From Blepharisma japonicum (lineage: Eukaryota > Ciliophora > Heterotrichea > Heterotrichida > Blepharismidae), in the NCBI GenBank assembly GCA_949751835.1, contig CATKHK010000019.1, positions 372,001 through 436,000 on the forward strand: 64,000 bases of DNA. Direction: 5' to 3'. Positions 12,301 to 24,901 of this stretch are shown here, one piece after another; position 1 is the stretch's first letter, and each line of letters starts with the position of its first letter. Under the pieces are notes generated by a model, which saw only the letters and a program-made list of their open reading frames with translations, was not told where the DNA came from and did not search any database. A program made the translations under genes and the position numbers.

Positions 12301-15300
12301 TTCTTCGTGCAATACTTGCAATGGATCGTCCAACAATAGTTGTCTTACCTGCTCAACTACTTCAATTATTTTATCAACTACTCCAAGTTCTTGCACTTGC
12401 AACCCCAACGAATATATGTCAGTATTAAATCCAAAAACCTGCAGTTCTTGTGACAGCTCTTGTGCTACTTGTTCTGGAGCGTCTTCTGCGGATTGTTTAA
12501 CTTGTATAAATTCATCAATTACTCCCGCGACATCGCCTGGATCGTGCACTTGTGCATCAAATCAATATATCGCTACAAATTCTCCTTTATCTTGCAGCAA
12601 TTGTCATTCCTCATGCAAAACCTGCTCTGGCTCTACAAGTAGTGATTGCTATACCTGCACAGATTCCTCTATAACTCCAGCAACAAGTCCGGGCTCTTGT
12701 TCATGCTTATCAAATCAATATAAAATCACAAGCAGTCCTTTATCTTGTGGAAACTGTGACTCGTCTTGTGGTAGTTGCAGTGGCTCAACAAGTAATGATT
12801 GTTTGACTTGCCCTAATTCTTCAATTGTTTTATCATCCACACCAAGCTCTTGCACTTGTAATTCCAATGAATATATGTCAGTATTAAACCCAAAAACCTG
12901 CAGTTCTTGTGACAGCTCTTGTGCTACTTGTTCTGGAGGGTCATCATCAGACTGTTTAACTTGTATAAATTCATCAATCACTCCCGCGACATCGCCTGGA
13001 TCGTGCACTTGTGCATCAAATCAATATATATCTACAAGTTCTCCATTAGTTTGCACTAATTGTGATTCATCATGCAGCACATGCTCTGGAAATGGCCCTT
13101 CTCAATGCCTAACATGTGCAAACTCTGCCATATCACCAAGCACAACTCCAGGATATTGCAAATGCAACACTTCTGAATATATTTTAACAAATTCCCCTCT
13201 TTCTTGTGGAACTTGTGACTCTTCTTGCCATGATTGTACAGGAGGATCAAGCAGTGAATGTGTTACCTGTTCTAACTCTGCAATTACGCTATCCACGACC
13301 CCAGGCTCTTGCAGCTGTAATTCTAATGAATACGCAATCGCATTAAGCCCACTTTCGTGCGGCCCATGCGATGCAAGCTGCAAAACCTGCAATGGTCCTT
13401 CGATAAGTAATTGTCTAACGTGTACTGATACATCAGTTGTAATGAGCTCTAGTCCTGGGCAATGTATATGCGCATCATATCAATATGTTTCTCAAAGCTC
13501 TCCTTTAATATGTATAAATTGCCATTCAACTTGTAGCACTTGCTCGGGATCTTTGTCGACAGACTGTATAACATGTTCAGATTCGACAATAACGCCATCT
13601 ACGAGCCCTGGATCTTGCTCATGTGGAAATTCAAAATACATAGTATCTAAAAATCCCTTGACCTGTGGAAACTGCAACTCATTATGTTCTAGTTGTGTGG
13701 GACCAAACTCAAATCAATGTTTGACTTGCTCAGATTCATCAATTACTCTTGCAAATGCTCCAGGATCCTGCCTTTGTGATTCATCTCGGTATACTATATC
13801 AAAAAGCCCTTTATCTTGCGGAAGTTGCCATAGTTCATGTGCCACCTGTACTGGGCCAAATAAAACTCAATGCTTGTCATGCTTAAATACATTAATAATA
13901 CTAGCGAATCCACCAGAATCTTGCTCTTGTGATGTATCGCAATATTTAATTTCAAGCTCACCATTAAGTTGTGGAAATTGCTATAGTGATTGCTATACAT
14001 GTACAGGACCAGGCTCAAACCAATGTACATCATGTATAAATTCCTTGATAACTCCTTCAACAAATCCTGGATTTTGTAGTTGTCAAAGTTCTGAGTATAT
14101 TTTATCAAATTCTCCACTTAAGTGTGGGCCTTGTCATGAGAGTTGTAAAACCTGTTCAGGTCCTGATTTTGATAATTGTTTAATCTGCAACATTTCTTCA
14201 ATAACCCCAGCTACTACGCCTGGATCATGCATTTGCAAAGAATCACAGTATTTGGATTCAAGATCTCCACTTGCCTGTGGTGATTGTCATGAAGACTGCC
14301 TTACATGTACTGGGCCAGACTCAAACCAATGTTTATCATGCAAAAACACTACAATTACCCCAAGCTTGGATGGGTATTGTAAATGCAAATACAATGAATA
14401 TATAATTTCCCTATCGAATTTAGAATGTGGATCTTGCAATATAACTTGTATGACATGCACAGGTCCATCTGCAGATCAATGCTTGACCTGCAAAGATCCC
14501 AGCATAGTTTTGGCAACTCAACCTTCTACATGCAATGATAGCTCTGGGAATAAAAATAGCACTAATGAAGATGGATTAAACACACTTGCTAAAAATAGTG
14601 GAGGTTATGTATCTTCAGGCTTAATTATTGCTGGATTTGCTAAATCAGTAATCACTGGAAGAACAGGGACATTATGAACTTATGTAAATATTGTTCAGCT
14701 CTTAGCCTTCATCCCTCTACAAAATATTGTGATCCCTGAAAGTCTGTATCACTTTTGAAAAGCATTTTTGTCCTACACAATTTTACCTAATTTTGGCAGA
14801 CTTCTTTATGGACCAGATGGTGTTGATGATTCTCAATTATCATCTCACTGATACAAATACGGATATAAAGGTAGCTCTTTTTTAGTTAATGGAGGTGGAA
14901 TGCTTTTTATAGCTTTTATTGTAACTTTTTTATGAGCAATTGTGTATTCGTTAACATTTTATCCAAAGGAAAAAGTGCAAAATAAAATGAAAGAGATATT
15001 AGGAAAGTTTAAATACAATGCTTTTATAAGATTATGGCTAGAAATATACATTTTATTTATTACTGCGACTATAATTGGGATCAATAATTTGTTATTTGAA
15101 AGCTATGGGGCAGCTATAGACTCGCTGCTGTCACTGTTTGCATTCATTTTAAATGTTTTTGTCACAATTGTTTTACTTGCTATTCTATTTTTATATAGAT
15201 TTAAAATTTTTAGAAAATCTAAAAAAATTACAGCAAAATATGGGTCATTATTTGAGGAGTTTAAAACATGTAGTCATTATTCAGAACTACTTTATTACCC

Positions 15301-15829
15301 GTTTTTCTTATTTCGTAGGTTTATTTTTGCACTTAATCTTTATAATTCAGCTGGCACTCCGATATTGCAGTGATTAATAAATTTATTACACTCTTCATTG
15401 ACAGTATTATTTTTGATAAAGTATTGGCACTTCAAAGATAAAGAAAATCAATTTTTAAATGTGAGTGGAGAGTTGCTTGTAGCAATATCATTTTTACTTA
15501 CTGGACCATACATATATGATATTTCTTACACAATGAATTATAGTATCCAAATCGCTGTTATTGGCCTCACTTTTTTGTATTTGGTCACGAGCTATTATTT
15601 CTTAATTGTAAAAATCTGTAGTTCTATTAAGGCTAAATTTCAAAAGAAAAAGGATGCAGTAATGCCAGAATCAGTAGGTATAAATGAAAATGTTTCTGAA
15701 GTTAATGAAACTTCATTAAGAAGACAGCCAAGAAATGGATTATATTTTTCGAATGCTGCATACAACTCAAGCGAGACGATAATAAGTCAAAAAGATGCAC
15801 TAAAAATTATTGACTTTGATGCAACTTAA
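9371..15829 (+). CDS. Giant LamG / furin-like Cys-repeat / multi-pass membrane surface protein
   Basis: Intact, 2147 aa after removal of one 15-nt intron (9837-9851). One frame runs from ATG 9371 to TAA 15827-15829, with TGA as Trp. Residues 1-16 form a signal peptide (MITLLAVVFWNFTQAG). Residues about 20-230 are LamG/concanavalin-like, with ITYNQWNYVTGT near the intron. Residues about 233-1715 are roughly 26 furin/growth-factor-receptor-type Cys repeats of about 51 aa. Residues about 1738-2085 hold about 8 membrane helices with KYGSLFEEF and LFRRF, a pattern I associate by inference with TRP-like or other multi-pass domains of protist Cys-rich proteins. A hydrophilic tail follows. Predicted plasma-membrane protein with a very large extracellular stalk; ligand and signalling unknown. 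It is the only intact one of three family members here. Confidence 0.88.
9837..9851 (+). other. 15-nt spliceosomal intron
   Basis: The sequence GTAAGTTATAATTAG interrupts the LamG frame with an in-frame TAA, at the same codon and phase (phase 1) as the intron at 1209. Removal restores the conserved NQWNYVTGT. A at position 10 is the likely branch point. Confidence 0.93.
10470..14520 (+). repeat. In-frame tandem array of about 153-nt Cys-repeat units
   Basis: About 26 coding repeats with a 51-codon period, each with the pattern C.C....Y.....PL.C..C..SC.TC.G.....CLTC....I. Some units are nearly identical at the nucleotide level. A two-unit block at about 11295-11600 recurs at about 11601-11906. 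This indicates recent unequal exchange or slippage within the gene, always in multiples that keep the frame. Confidence 0.9.
11991..13050 (+). repeat. 459-nt higher-order repeat inside the Cys-repeat array
   Basis: The motif GTGACAGCTC begins at 11991, 12450 and 12909, so the spacing is exactly 459 nt (three 153-nt units). The following SSADCLTCINSSITPATSPG, CASNQYI and CLSNQYKIT segments recur with it. The third copy is partial. Expansion in frame-preserving blocks is the likely cause. Confidence 0.88.
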
Positions 15830-16599
15830 AGCTCAAATTGGTACTGCTACTCAAATTTAGTTATTCGAAGGATTTCACTATTAAATAAAATTTAATCAAT
15901 GATTAAAATATTGAAAAATTTTTATTATTGTCTTTGTAAAATATAAAAAGGAATAAAGAATTTATATTGAAGCTTAAATTATTTAATAATTTTATATTGC
16001 TGAATAAGCACTTTATAAAAATAATTTTAAGCAAGCAATTCTAACAATTATAAACTCCTGATAAGCCTGATTTCACAATGAATTGATTTAATAAAATTGT
16101 GTCAATGTTTTAAATAAATTTTAGCTTTATATATATGTAGCTAGCTTTGCTTAGGCCATAATAACTTCTTTTCTTAGATTGTACCAATATCAAAATGCTG
16201 CAAACTACATACCAAAGCTATGAGAATTTAAAAGTGAACTATCAAGTATTGCTTGCGGGAAAGCCTATGCATATAAAATTCAATTTTTATTCAACACTAA
16301 ATCGGCTTTTTTTAAATTTTTAGATGATGAATTAAATATAAAATGATTATCAAAAGATGATCTTAATTTTTTACAATATTTTAGATAGTTTAAGCACAAA
16401 CTAAATTAATTTGGCTAAAAATTGATAATAGTAACTATTATAGATATTCACATTAGGGTTCTAGGTCTTTTAAGTCAGGATTATTGGTTTTTAAAATAAT
16501 GAAATGCTATTTTATGAGCACAGAGTCTATAACATCTGAAATACCTTTATAAGGTATGAGTTAAATAAATTTATAAGTTTAATAGATTAAAACTAAATT
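15830..16599. repeat. Convergent spacer with tandem-unit flank copy
   Basis: AT-rich spacer between the plus-strand giant gene and the minus-strand REJ/GPS gene. The part at about 15880-16270 resembles about 24500-24910 and, more weakly, about 33985-34200. Shared blocks include one around AACTCCTGATAAGC and one around TTTTAGCTTTAT. These are the repeated flanks expected from tandem duplication of a flank-plus-gene unit. No gene seen. Confidence 0.55.
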
Positions 16600-19500
16600 T
16601 TAGCTATCTCCCCCCTCTCTAATACTTTTCTTCTCTATGATAGAGTTTGGCGTAGCTTCTGTATCCTCCTCACTATCAAGTTCGTTATTTTCTCGGTATT
16701 TTTTCAATTTATACTTTTCATAAAAATCCATCAATTTCATCATTACAAAAGAAACAGCTGCTGCTTTCACAATTGAAGTAAAAAATATATTAACTGAATA
16801 GCTGATTCCTGTATTTAAAACCCAAGTTTTACTAACTGACTGCTTAAACTGTATTGCGAATAGAGCTATACTCCAACAAAAATAAAAAATAATGCCCCAA
16901 GCTAAAATAATTCCAATTCATCTCTTTATTTTGTTTTGTTTAACTACTGTTTTATACTGAAGAGCAGTCATGCGGATATCTATTAGTTTTTCACGCAAAA
17001 AGTAATTGAGAACCATTGTTATAACGATCATAAATAAAGAAGACCAAACCATAATCCAAAAATCAGACCAGCTGTAATTTATAGGAGAATCTGAACTTGA
17101 ACTGTCTGTTGAGTTGGCTTCACTGTTAGATGACTCAGTTGTATTTGTTGAATTAGTAGTAATAGTATCATCTGAGGAATTTGCATCCTGATAAAACATA
17201 CCAATAAAGAACATTTGGCCTAATAAGCCCAAGAAAAATAAAGTAAGTCTGCTAAAGCTTGGATTTTGGGGGACTTTTGCAAACATAATATTAAGGAACT
17301 CATGTTTTTGCAGCAGAAATTGAAATCATCTCTTTGCTAACGTATTTTCAGCATCTTTATTAACGCTATCCTCATCACTTATATTAGATGGAAATGTGTA
17401 GACAAAGACTTCCTTGGGAGCACTGAATGAATCTTCATAATTATCATTTGGCTGCGCTTTTTTGCAAGGTCAACATTTCTTTTTTTCACTTTTCTGATTT
17501 AATGCTTCATCAATACAGTTATTCATTCCTCAACTTGTAGTTTCTTTTTCAACCTTTAGAGGATCTCCCATCAGTTTTTTTCTTAACCTTTCTTCTTCTC
17601 TTTCTTCTTTTCTATCTTTCTTATAAGCAAAATATCCAAAAACTCCATACACAATTAAAGTACCAATACAAAAATAAAGTCCAATTGCATTCGACGAGTT
17701 TATCTTGCTTCAGGCAGCAGCATTTACAGTATCTCCTATATTTGAGTCTACTAACGTTGAACTTGCAGCATTGAGTGCTGCGAAGGTTGTAAAGTGATTG
17801 CAGCTGCAAATGATATCATATGAGTTAATTTTATATCTCGTGCATCCTTCTGTGCTCCAGTTCATTGCTTTAGTATCTAAAAATACGCATTGAGGAGTGT
17901 AGTTAGAGTATTTTATGTTTCATACAGGGATTTGGACTAAAACGTTTGAAGTTGTTAAATTAGCACTTATTTCCTTATTAGACGAATGCCCATACATCGT
18001 GAAATCCACAACTGAAGATGATAAATTGTTGGGATTATTTGGACAGTCAAGGACTGATAGAGCGAGATTTACATATTTTTCATCTGTAACTGTCGCCATT
18101 TTAGTTGAAAAATCCATAGGAAAGGTTATAGAAGCTTTTCCATTACTTGATACAAATTTGTATCCATTCATATCACTTAAAGCCATTACAGCCATTGTTA
18201 CTCCGAGATTATTTACAGTTATATTTCGGATTTCACTTAAAACCATTTGGGCAAGTACTAAATTTTCAATGTCATTAATTGCTTCAACAGCATTTTCTAG
18301 ATTAACCTTATTTGTAACTATACTCGTTGAATTATACAAGTATGCTTGAGTAATTGCGATAAAATATTTATATGGCTGCTGTCTCTGTAGCATTTGAGAG
18401 ATAGGGATACCTCCAAAAATACTAGTAATCATGTCACAAACTTTGCTTTCAGTATTGCTACTATTTAAGTATGGGTTAAAAGTTATCATTGATAGTAAAT
18501 TTGAAAAAACAGATATAGATTGGCTGTCAAATTGACTATTTTTGATTAATTTTTCTGTTCAGCTAAGAGCTGATTCAATAGCATTCTCATAAAAAGACTG
18601 TGATGCAGAAGAAGGAATTTGGAAATTCCCTGTTAACCAGTAATCTCTGTTCAATATTGATGTGCACAAAGCAGATATCACTCCAGGATATGATTGCGGG
18701 TTTGATGCTATTGAGTTTATATAGTTTGTTAAATTCGAGAACAATCCCTCCTGATCCAGATTTTTATTAGCTGAAATGCTTAAACTGCTAGTTTTTCTTG
18801 AAGAAGATCCTAAGCTGTCATAAACATCTACAAAAACGGTTAGAGAACTACTAACATATGGAAATGTTGAAAAATAACTCGTGCTTTGATTTTTAATATT
18901 CAAGTAAGCATCGTTGCTTCCAATAAGATACCCAAAAGAATAAGAAATAGGAAGATTACTTTCATCATCAACCCATCCAAGTGCTTCCATCTTAAAAACT
19001 GTTTCCAGCTCAATACCACTTGTAGGTGTCACTGTTAAAGTTCCTGAATATGGAGGAGAGTTTACGTAAAAGGTATTCTTGAAATATGAATAATTCGTTC
19101 CATCATAAACAGATAGAGTAAGAGTGTATGTATGTCTTGCTTCCAATGTGCCTTCAATTATAGCTATAAACAATTGAGTAAGAGGTGTTGAAAAGTGAAT
19201 AGTGTTTGTGTTGTCTACACTTCATTGAAAAGTATATTGATTGATCGTACCTCCATTTATCATGCCTTGAAATAGTATCATTGTGTTTGCTGTAACAATA
19301 GCGGGCTGAGATTGAGTTAAAGGATTTAAAATTGTAAAGGTAGGGGTAGCATAGCTTACTGTGCTTATAGTTATGACTTCTTTAGTCTGAGTACTTCTGC
19401 TTGATAGAAGCCTGTTACTTCTTAGTTGCCTTCTTGTAGAAAAATCAGCAACAGCTGCTAATTCAAACTGATATTCCTTGCCATTTTGTAATGTATTTGA

Positions 19501-22500
19501 AGGGATATTTAGATTCGCTGCCTTCACATCTGGAATAAGTGAGCTGCAGTCAGAATTTCCTTCAGTGCAACTCCATTCAAAATTGAGGATTTTATCTTCA
19601 TTAGGATCATAACTTGTATTTGCATTAATGGAGAGCGAGCTTCCAATATCGGCGCTTCCATTTGTTCTTGAAAACTCTATTATAGGAGGGGCTGGAATGG
19701 TATAGATTTCAATCGTATTTGAGCCTTGCATACCCAGGGTTGAATCTGCTGCTTCAACTGAAAAAATTGCACTGGTGTATGGAGGGATGCTTTTCTGTGG
19801 GATGTTAATAAGAGAATCCCCGGTTTGATTACCCCATATTGCTTGCTCATTTATTGCCGAAAAATTGCCTTCAGCACTTATCAATTTCCATTTCAAGCTT
19901 AAATTATTATATGAGTTGCATGATAAAATTGAGCCAATTGCATATGTTTTAAAATCAGTCGCGACAGCTTGATAATCAATTGATTTGTCGAAATTTACTG
20001 ATAAGCCATCAGGAATGGACGTTACAGTGACAGAAACTGAGTTTTCATTATTAAATTTGTTTCTTACTGTCAATGTTATCGAGATGGTGGCATTTGATAA
20101 GTCACTTCGAGGTATAGTAAACTCAGAAATTGTGTTTTGGAATGCAGTATTGTATTTAGATAAAGATGATAAGCTAGGATCTGATGTTATCACTCATTTA
20201 TAGTATAAACTTGATTTTAAACTACCTGTGGATTTAGTTCCTGAAATATGTAAATCTTGACAATTATACAAAACTGCTCCTGGAGCATCAATTCTTGCAG
20301 ATGGATAGGGCAAAGAAGCAGAATATGCTAAAGTAGTGCTTAGATCATAAGGAAAATATCCGCATTGTGGATTTGTCCCTTTTAATGCTCCATTTTCAAT
20401 TTTGATTATTTCATTTGTTAGTGTAAAGCTATTTCCAAGATCCACAGTAATTTCTTTTGCTTCAGAGTCAAATGCGCACACATAGCCGCTTCCGAACTTG
20501 GCAATAGTATCAGTAGTAAATACTTTTTCACAATTTAAATTTGTAGTATTAATAGATATTGCAAGATCTACAACTATCCTCACAAATGTAGCAGTAAAAT
20601 ATCCAACAAGCTCAGAGGGCTGCAAATATCTTTCACAAGCTACACAATTACCATTCCAGTATTGATAGCCTGCATTGCAGATGCAAGTTCCTGTTGTGGA
20701 ATCATACACAAATCCACTATTGCATTGGCATGGAGGAGCCTCATAGGCATTACTTAAGCATGCAGTACAATCATCTGGTGCTATTCCAGTATAAGTATCA
20801 CAAAGAGGGTCTTGGTTTATGCTGCATGGAGGCTGCCCTCTTATGCACCCATTACTACAGCTTGCCTGACAACTTTTGCAGGTCTTAGAAGATTCATCAT
20901 AGTATTCCAAAGATGCGCAAATAATTAGCTTAGAGTTATCATCTGTACAATATGGATAGCCACAAGATGAAGTCCAAGAGCTAATTGAATCTATTGCATA
21001 ATTATAGAGTCTAAGAGAATAAATATAGTAATATAAATTTACATTTTGGGGTCCTAAGGAAATACTATAGAGATATTCATCATAAAAGCAGGAGCTAGCA
21101 CTTGTGGAGCTTTTGTCAAGATTAGTATTTACAAAAATCTTGGCTTCTGACATTCCATTTGAGTATGAGTAAGATAACACTACTCGTTGCCATGTATTAT
21201 AAGCATAATTAGAACTATCCAATGCAAGTGGATTTCAGCCTGAATTATCCAATTTTTGAAGTGTATAATAAGCTTCAAAATAAAAATTAGAACTATCATA
21301 TTGTATAGTACTAATTTCTAAAAGGTAACTGTCTGATAAATAAATGCCAAAAATTGGTCCATTTGAATTAGTTGGGGGAATCATAATTCATATATCAACC
21401 GTATGGCTCATCCCAAGGGAAATTTTCGTTGCCTGCGAGTTTGATGGAACACTAAGAGTAGCAATTGATGTTTTACTAAAAAAGAGGCCTCGATATGGAA
21501 GAATCCATGGGTCACTTGCGTCATATGTTGGATAATATGACTCTGTTGTGCCCATAAAAATTTGATAGCTACTGACTATATCATATTGTATATTTGTGGT
21601 CTTCGTAAACTCTCAGTTGGCAACAAGCATACTAGGATTATCTGTTGTGCAGGACCCCGCCTCTATAGAGTATCCAATAGGACAGGTTGACACACAAAAG
21701 CCATTATAAAGCGAATACCCTGAATTGCAGGTTAAGCATTCATCCATATTAGAGGTCGAGCAGGTGCTGCATGATGTGAAGCAAGGGTCATCACATGTAT
21801 TTGTGTTCGAATTCCATATTTTCCCACCTGTACATATACATGAAGAGCCGCTATAAATTGTCCCAGCATAGCATTGATCACAATTAGTAAATTGTGAGCA
21901 TACCTCACATGCAGTAGTAATACATAAGTTGCAATTATCACCATTAGTGCATCCATCTTGGCAAGAGCCTAAGCAAGCCAAACAGTTGTTTGTATTTAAG
22001 TCATAATATTCATTTCATGCACAATCTAGCAAGCATTCGCCACTCGCTGGACATTCGCTGCATCCTCCAGAGCATGCAGTTTGATAGCTTTGAGAGACAG
22101 TATAAGTATTTCATGCGCCTGTATTATAAGTCATTTCATAAATAAAGCCTGTAAAATAATCACTTTTTACATTTCCAAGAAAAGTCACTCCATAATAAGC
22201 TAAATTTAATACATCAAAAAAATATCCATCCTCAATTCTTGTTAGGCTTGAGCAGGAGCTAAAAATGCAAGCTTGCCAATATGTAGTGCCCTTAATAAAT
22301 CTGAACATAACAACTAAAAACTGCCATGCGTCTTGAGTTATAGTTACAGATGATAACGTACTCTCGACTGGACCAGCATATGTCTGATCAGAAAGCTGAA
22401 TATTAGTAAATAACTGTAGATTAACTAGCTTCAAATGCAAAGTCACATCAGTTCCAGCTGCATCTTTTTTGCAGAGAATTGTTTGGGTGCCAGAACTCTG

Positions 22501-24135
22501 AGTTTTTAGTCAGTAAGATTGAGTATGGTCAAAATCGAACCTAAACCGGGATGACAAAGATGTATATACGTAGCTAGAAACACCATTGAAATAAAATCCT
22601 CGCCTATAAACTGGAATAGGATCATAATCAGGACCAGATCCTTTAGTTGGAGCAAAAAGGAAATTATTTGTGGAGTCAGTGAAGGCATATCCTATTGACT
22701 GAAAAACAAGATCATACCCAGGACTTGTGCCGCATTCTGCTCCTCCTGTTGAAGGCTTGTTTGAGCTTTTTCCTGGGCAATCAGCTACACAAATTCCTTT
22801 TAATAAGTAACTTGATGAGTCACAGGTCAAACATTTATAAAACTCGTACCCTGAGCACTTTAAACAGCTAGTGCAAGCAAAATTTTGGCAATTGTTAGAA
22901 TTGAATCCACTACAATAGCTTCCACAGCTAGCATCACACAAGGTACATGTAGTTGAAGCAGAGACACAAGGATTTGTACATGATGCTGGACAGTCATTAC
23001 AAAGACTTCCTGTTTGGAAACCGGCAAATCCACATGTAGACAAGCAAGAGTTCGTGGAGACTGGACAAAGAGTTAGCGAGGTGCAATAGCTGCAGGTAGA
23101 AGTGCCATAAGTGCTTGAAATTTGACCTCACGAAAGAATACTTGAATATATTGAGAATTCTCCAATTCAGCCATCTAACCCTGTCATAGAATCCGAAACA
23201 TAGCCTATTAAAAATGGAGTTTCTGGAAATCACTGAAAACTTCACCCAGGGTTACTTGAAGACTTAATATCTTTTTTCATGTTATTTTCAAAATAACTCG
23301 CAGTATAAGTTCCACCATAATAACCAAAAGTGATTGCATAGGCATACCATTGAGTTGTAGGGTCTGAAATATCAAAAGAGAGTGTTATGAGGGTATTGGT
23401 GTAAGAAGTGCTCAAGTATCCATAGATCATAAATGCATATTCTAGAGATGTTGGACTTATTGTTAAATGATATTGCTCTGTGCCATCTCGGGCCATTTTT
23501 TGAAGTAAATAATCAACGGCAAAAGTGGTTTGGCTGTTTCTCCATACCCAAATTAATATAGTGTGATTGGAATTCAATATAAAATCGGCTTTTGATCAAC
23601 TGTTTGGAGGCATCTGCATATAAGATTCTGTAGGATTAAAATAATATCCGGCTGTCTGAGTTGGATAAGGGTCATTACTATCATAATCTGGGTAAAATTT
23701 GATAGGGCTATTTCCACAAATTATATAAAGATTATCATTGGAAAAGCTAAAGTACCCTTGAATTTGACTAAAGGTAAAGTCAAAAATTTGATTTGAGCTC
23801 TGAGTACAAGTCCCTGAAGATGGTGGCCAGCCTGTTGGGCAAGAGGTCACACAAGTCCCTCCCATAAAATAATAACCAGAAGAGCACGATGTGCAACCAT
23901 CAAAATCTGAAGTTGAGCAACCAGAGCAGCCTTGATAACACGTCACAAAAAGGCTCCTCGAAACTGCCGGTTGAGATAATAAATTCAATGAATTCTCTAA
24001 AGAATTTTCTGATGAAGGAGAAAATTGAAAATCATTTTCTCATTCTTTCAGATCTTCTTTGGATTTCTGGAAGATTTCTTGAGAATTGACGAATATAAAG
24101 AGAAGAAAGCTGTTTACCACTAGAAGGTAAGGCAT
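16600..24135 (-). CDS. Polycystin-1-like receptor: LamG, Cys-rich, REJ and GPS domains
   Basis: One frame of 2511 aa, ATG 24135-24133 to TAA 16602-16600, no introns, TGA as Trp. A signal peptide covers residues 1-18. Three LamG-like domains (about 110-330, 470-650, 845-1080) alternate with Cys-rich modules. About 1170-1700 resembles a REJ region (SYDPNEDKILNFEW). A GAIN-like stretch leads to a GPS motif near 2090-2120 (CSCNHFTTFA), which in this family is self-cleaved before the Thr. About five membrane segments follow (near 2150, 2300, 2365, 2418, 2450) and a charged tail. The segment SRLTLFFLGLLGQMFFIGMFYQ region and those after it resemble polycystin-1 TM2-TM5. No PLAT domain is evident in the roughly 120-residue loop after TM1, and the channel-like last six helices of polycystin-1 are absent. 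Predicted surface adhesion receptor. Tandem paralogue at 26256-33743. Confidence 0.88.
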
Positions 24136-24901
24136 TTTATTGAATTTACAATTAATTACACTGCATTTATTTCGAAAGCGAAAAAATTTTGTTTAAATGC
24201 AAATTATCAGATGCCTTAATTAAATTAAAGCTGGCTAACTTTTGGATTGCTTATTGCTTGAGCTACATTCATCTAAATTTAGTTTTATATCTTAGATTTA
24301 TTTTTATTTCCCGTCAATTAGAAGTGGTGATTTCTAGTGTCACTTTTTAAGATCTCCTTTAAAAATCCTGAATGCCGAAATTTGGAAACCCAGAGGATTA
24401 AAAAGTAGATGAAGGAGCGACAGCTCCTTAGGTGATGATAAATGAGTTGAATAATATTTATTTTTAGTTATTTTAGCAGTCAAAAATTCAAGCTTTATAG
24501 CTAGAGGCCTTGATTAAACCATTAAAAATTTTATTGTGCATAATGCCATTGAGAATGAACTTATCATAGAGAAAATGTAAAAGTAAAATGGAATTAAAAC
24601 TCTATGCAGGAGCTTAAATCATTTGATAATTTTTGTAATACTGATTAATTGCTTTACAGAATTAATTTGTAATAAGTAATGCTGGTGATTAATAAAACTC
24701 CTGATAAACTTTATTCCATGAAAGCTAATTATAATTATCAAAAAGATTTTATTAAAATTCATCAATATTTAAATATTTTTTAGCTTTATGCATCAGCTTG
24801 CTTTGCTTTGGCTAAAATAGCTAATTGTCTTTGATTCTTACAATTTTAAAATGTTGAAAAATGTTTAGAAGAAAAGTGAATAGCAAATTTAAAATTCAAT
24901 T
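24136..24901. repeat. Spacer upstream of the REJ/GPS gene with duplicated flank
   Basis: AT-rich. The part at about 24500-24910 is a copy of the flank at about 15880-16270. A short perfect stem (AAGGAGC, loop GACA, GCTCCTT) lies at 24412-24429 in a locally GC-richer patch and could be a structured RNA or chance. No coding frame seen. Confidence 0.5.
24412..24429. other. Short perfect stem-loop
   Basis: A 7-bp perfect stem (24412-24418 and 24423-24429) with the 4-nt loop GACA, upstream of the minus-strand REJ/GPS gene and not part of any gene. Function unknown; it could be chance. Confidence 0.3.

Noticed and set aside
10470-14520. CRISPR-like or satellite array
   Set aside because: The repeats are coding, 153 nt long and keep a Cys pattern. 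There are no spacers.
17915-18349. Plus-strand frame opposite the REJ/GPS gene (repeated at 27523-27858)
   Set aside because: Antisense to a conserved part of both paralogues. Its conservation follows from the minus-strand protein.
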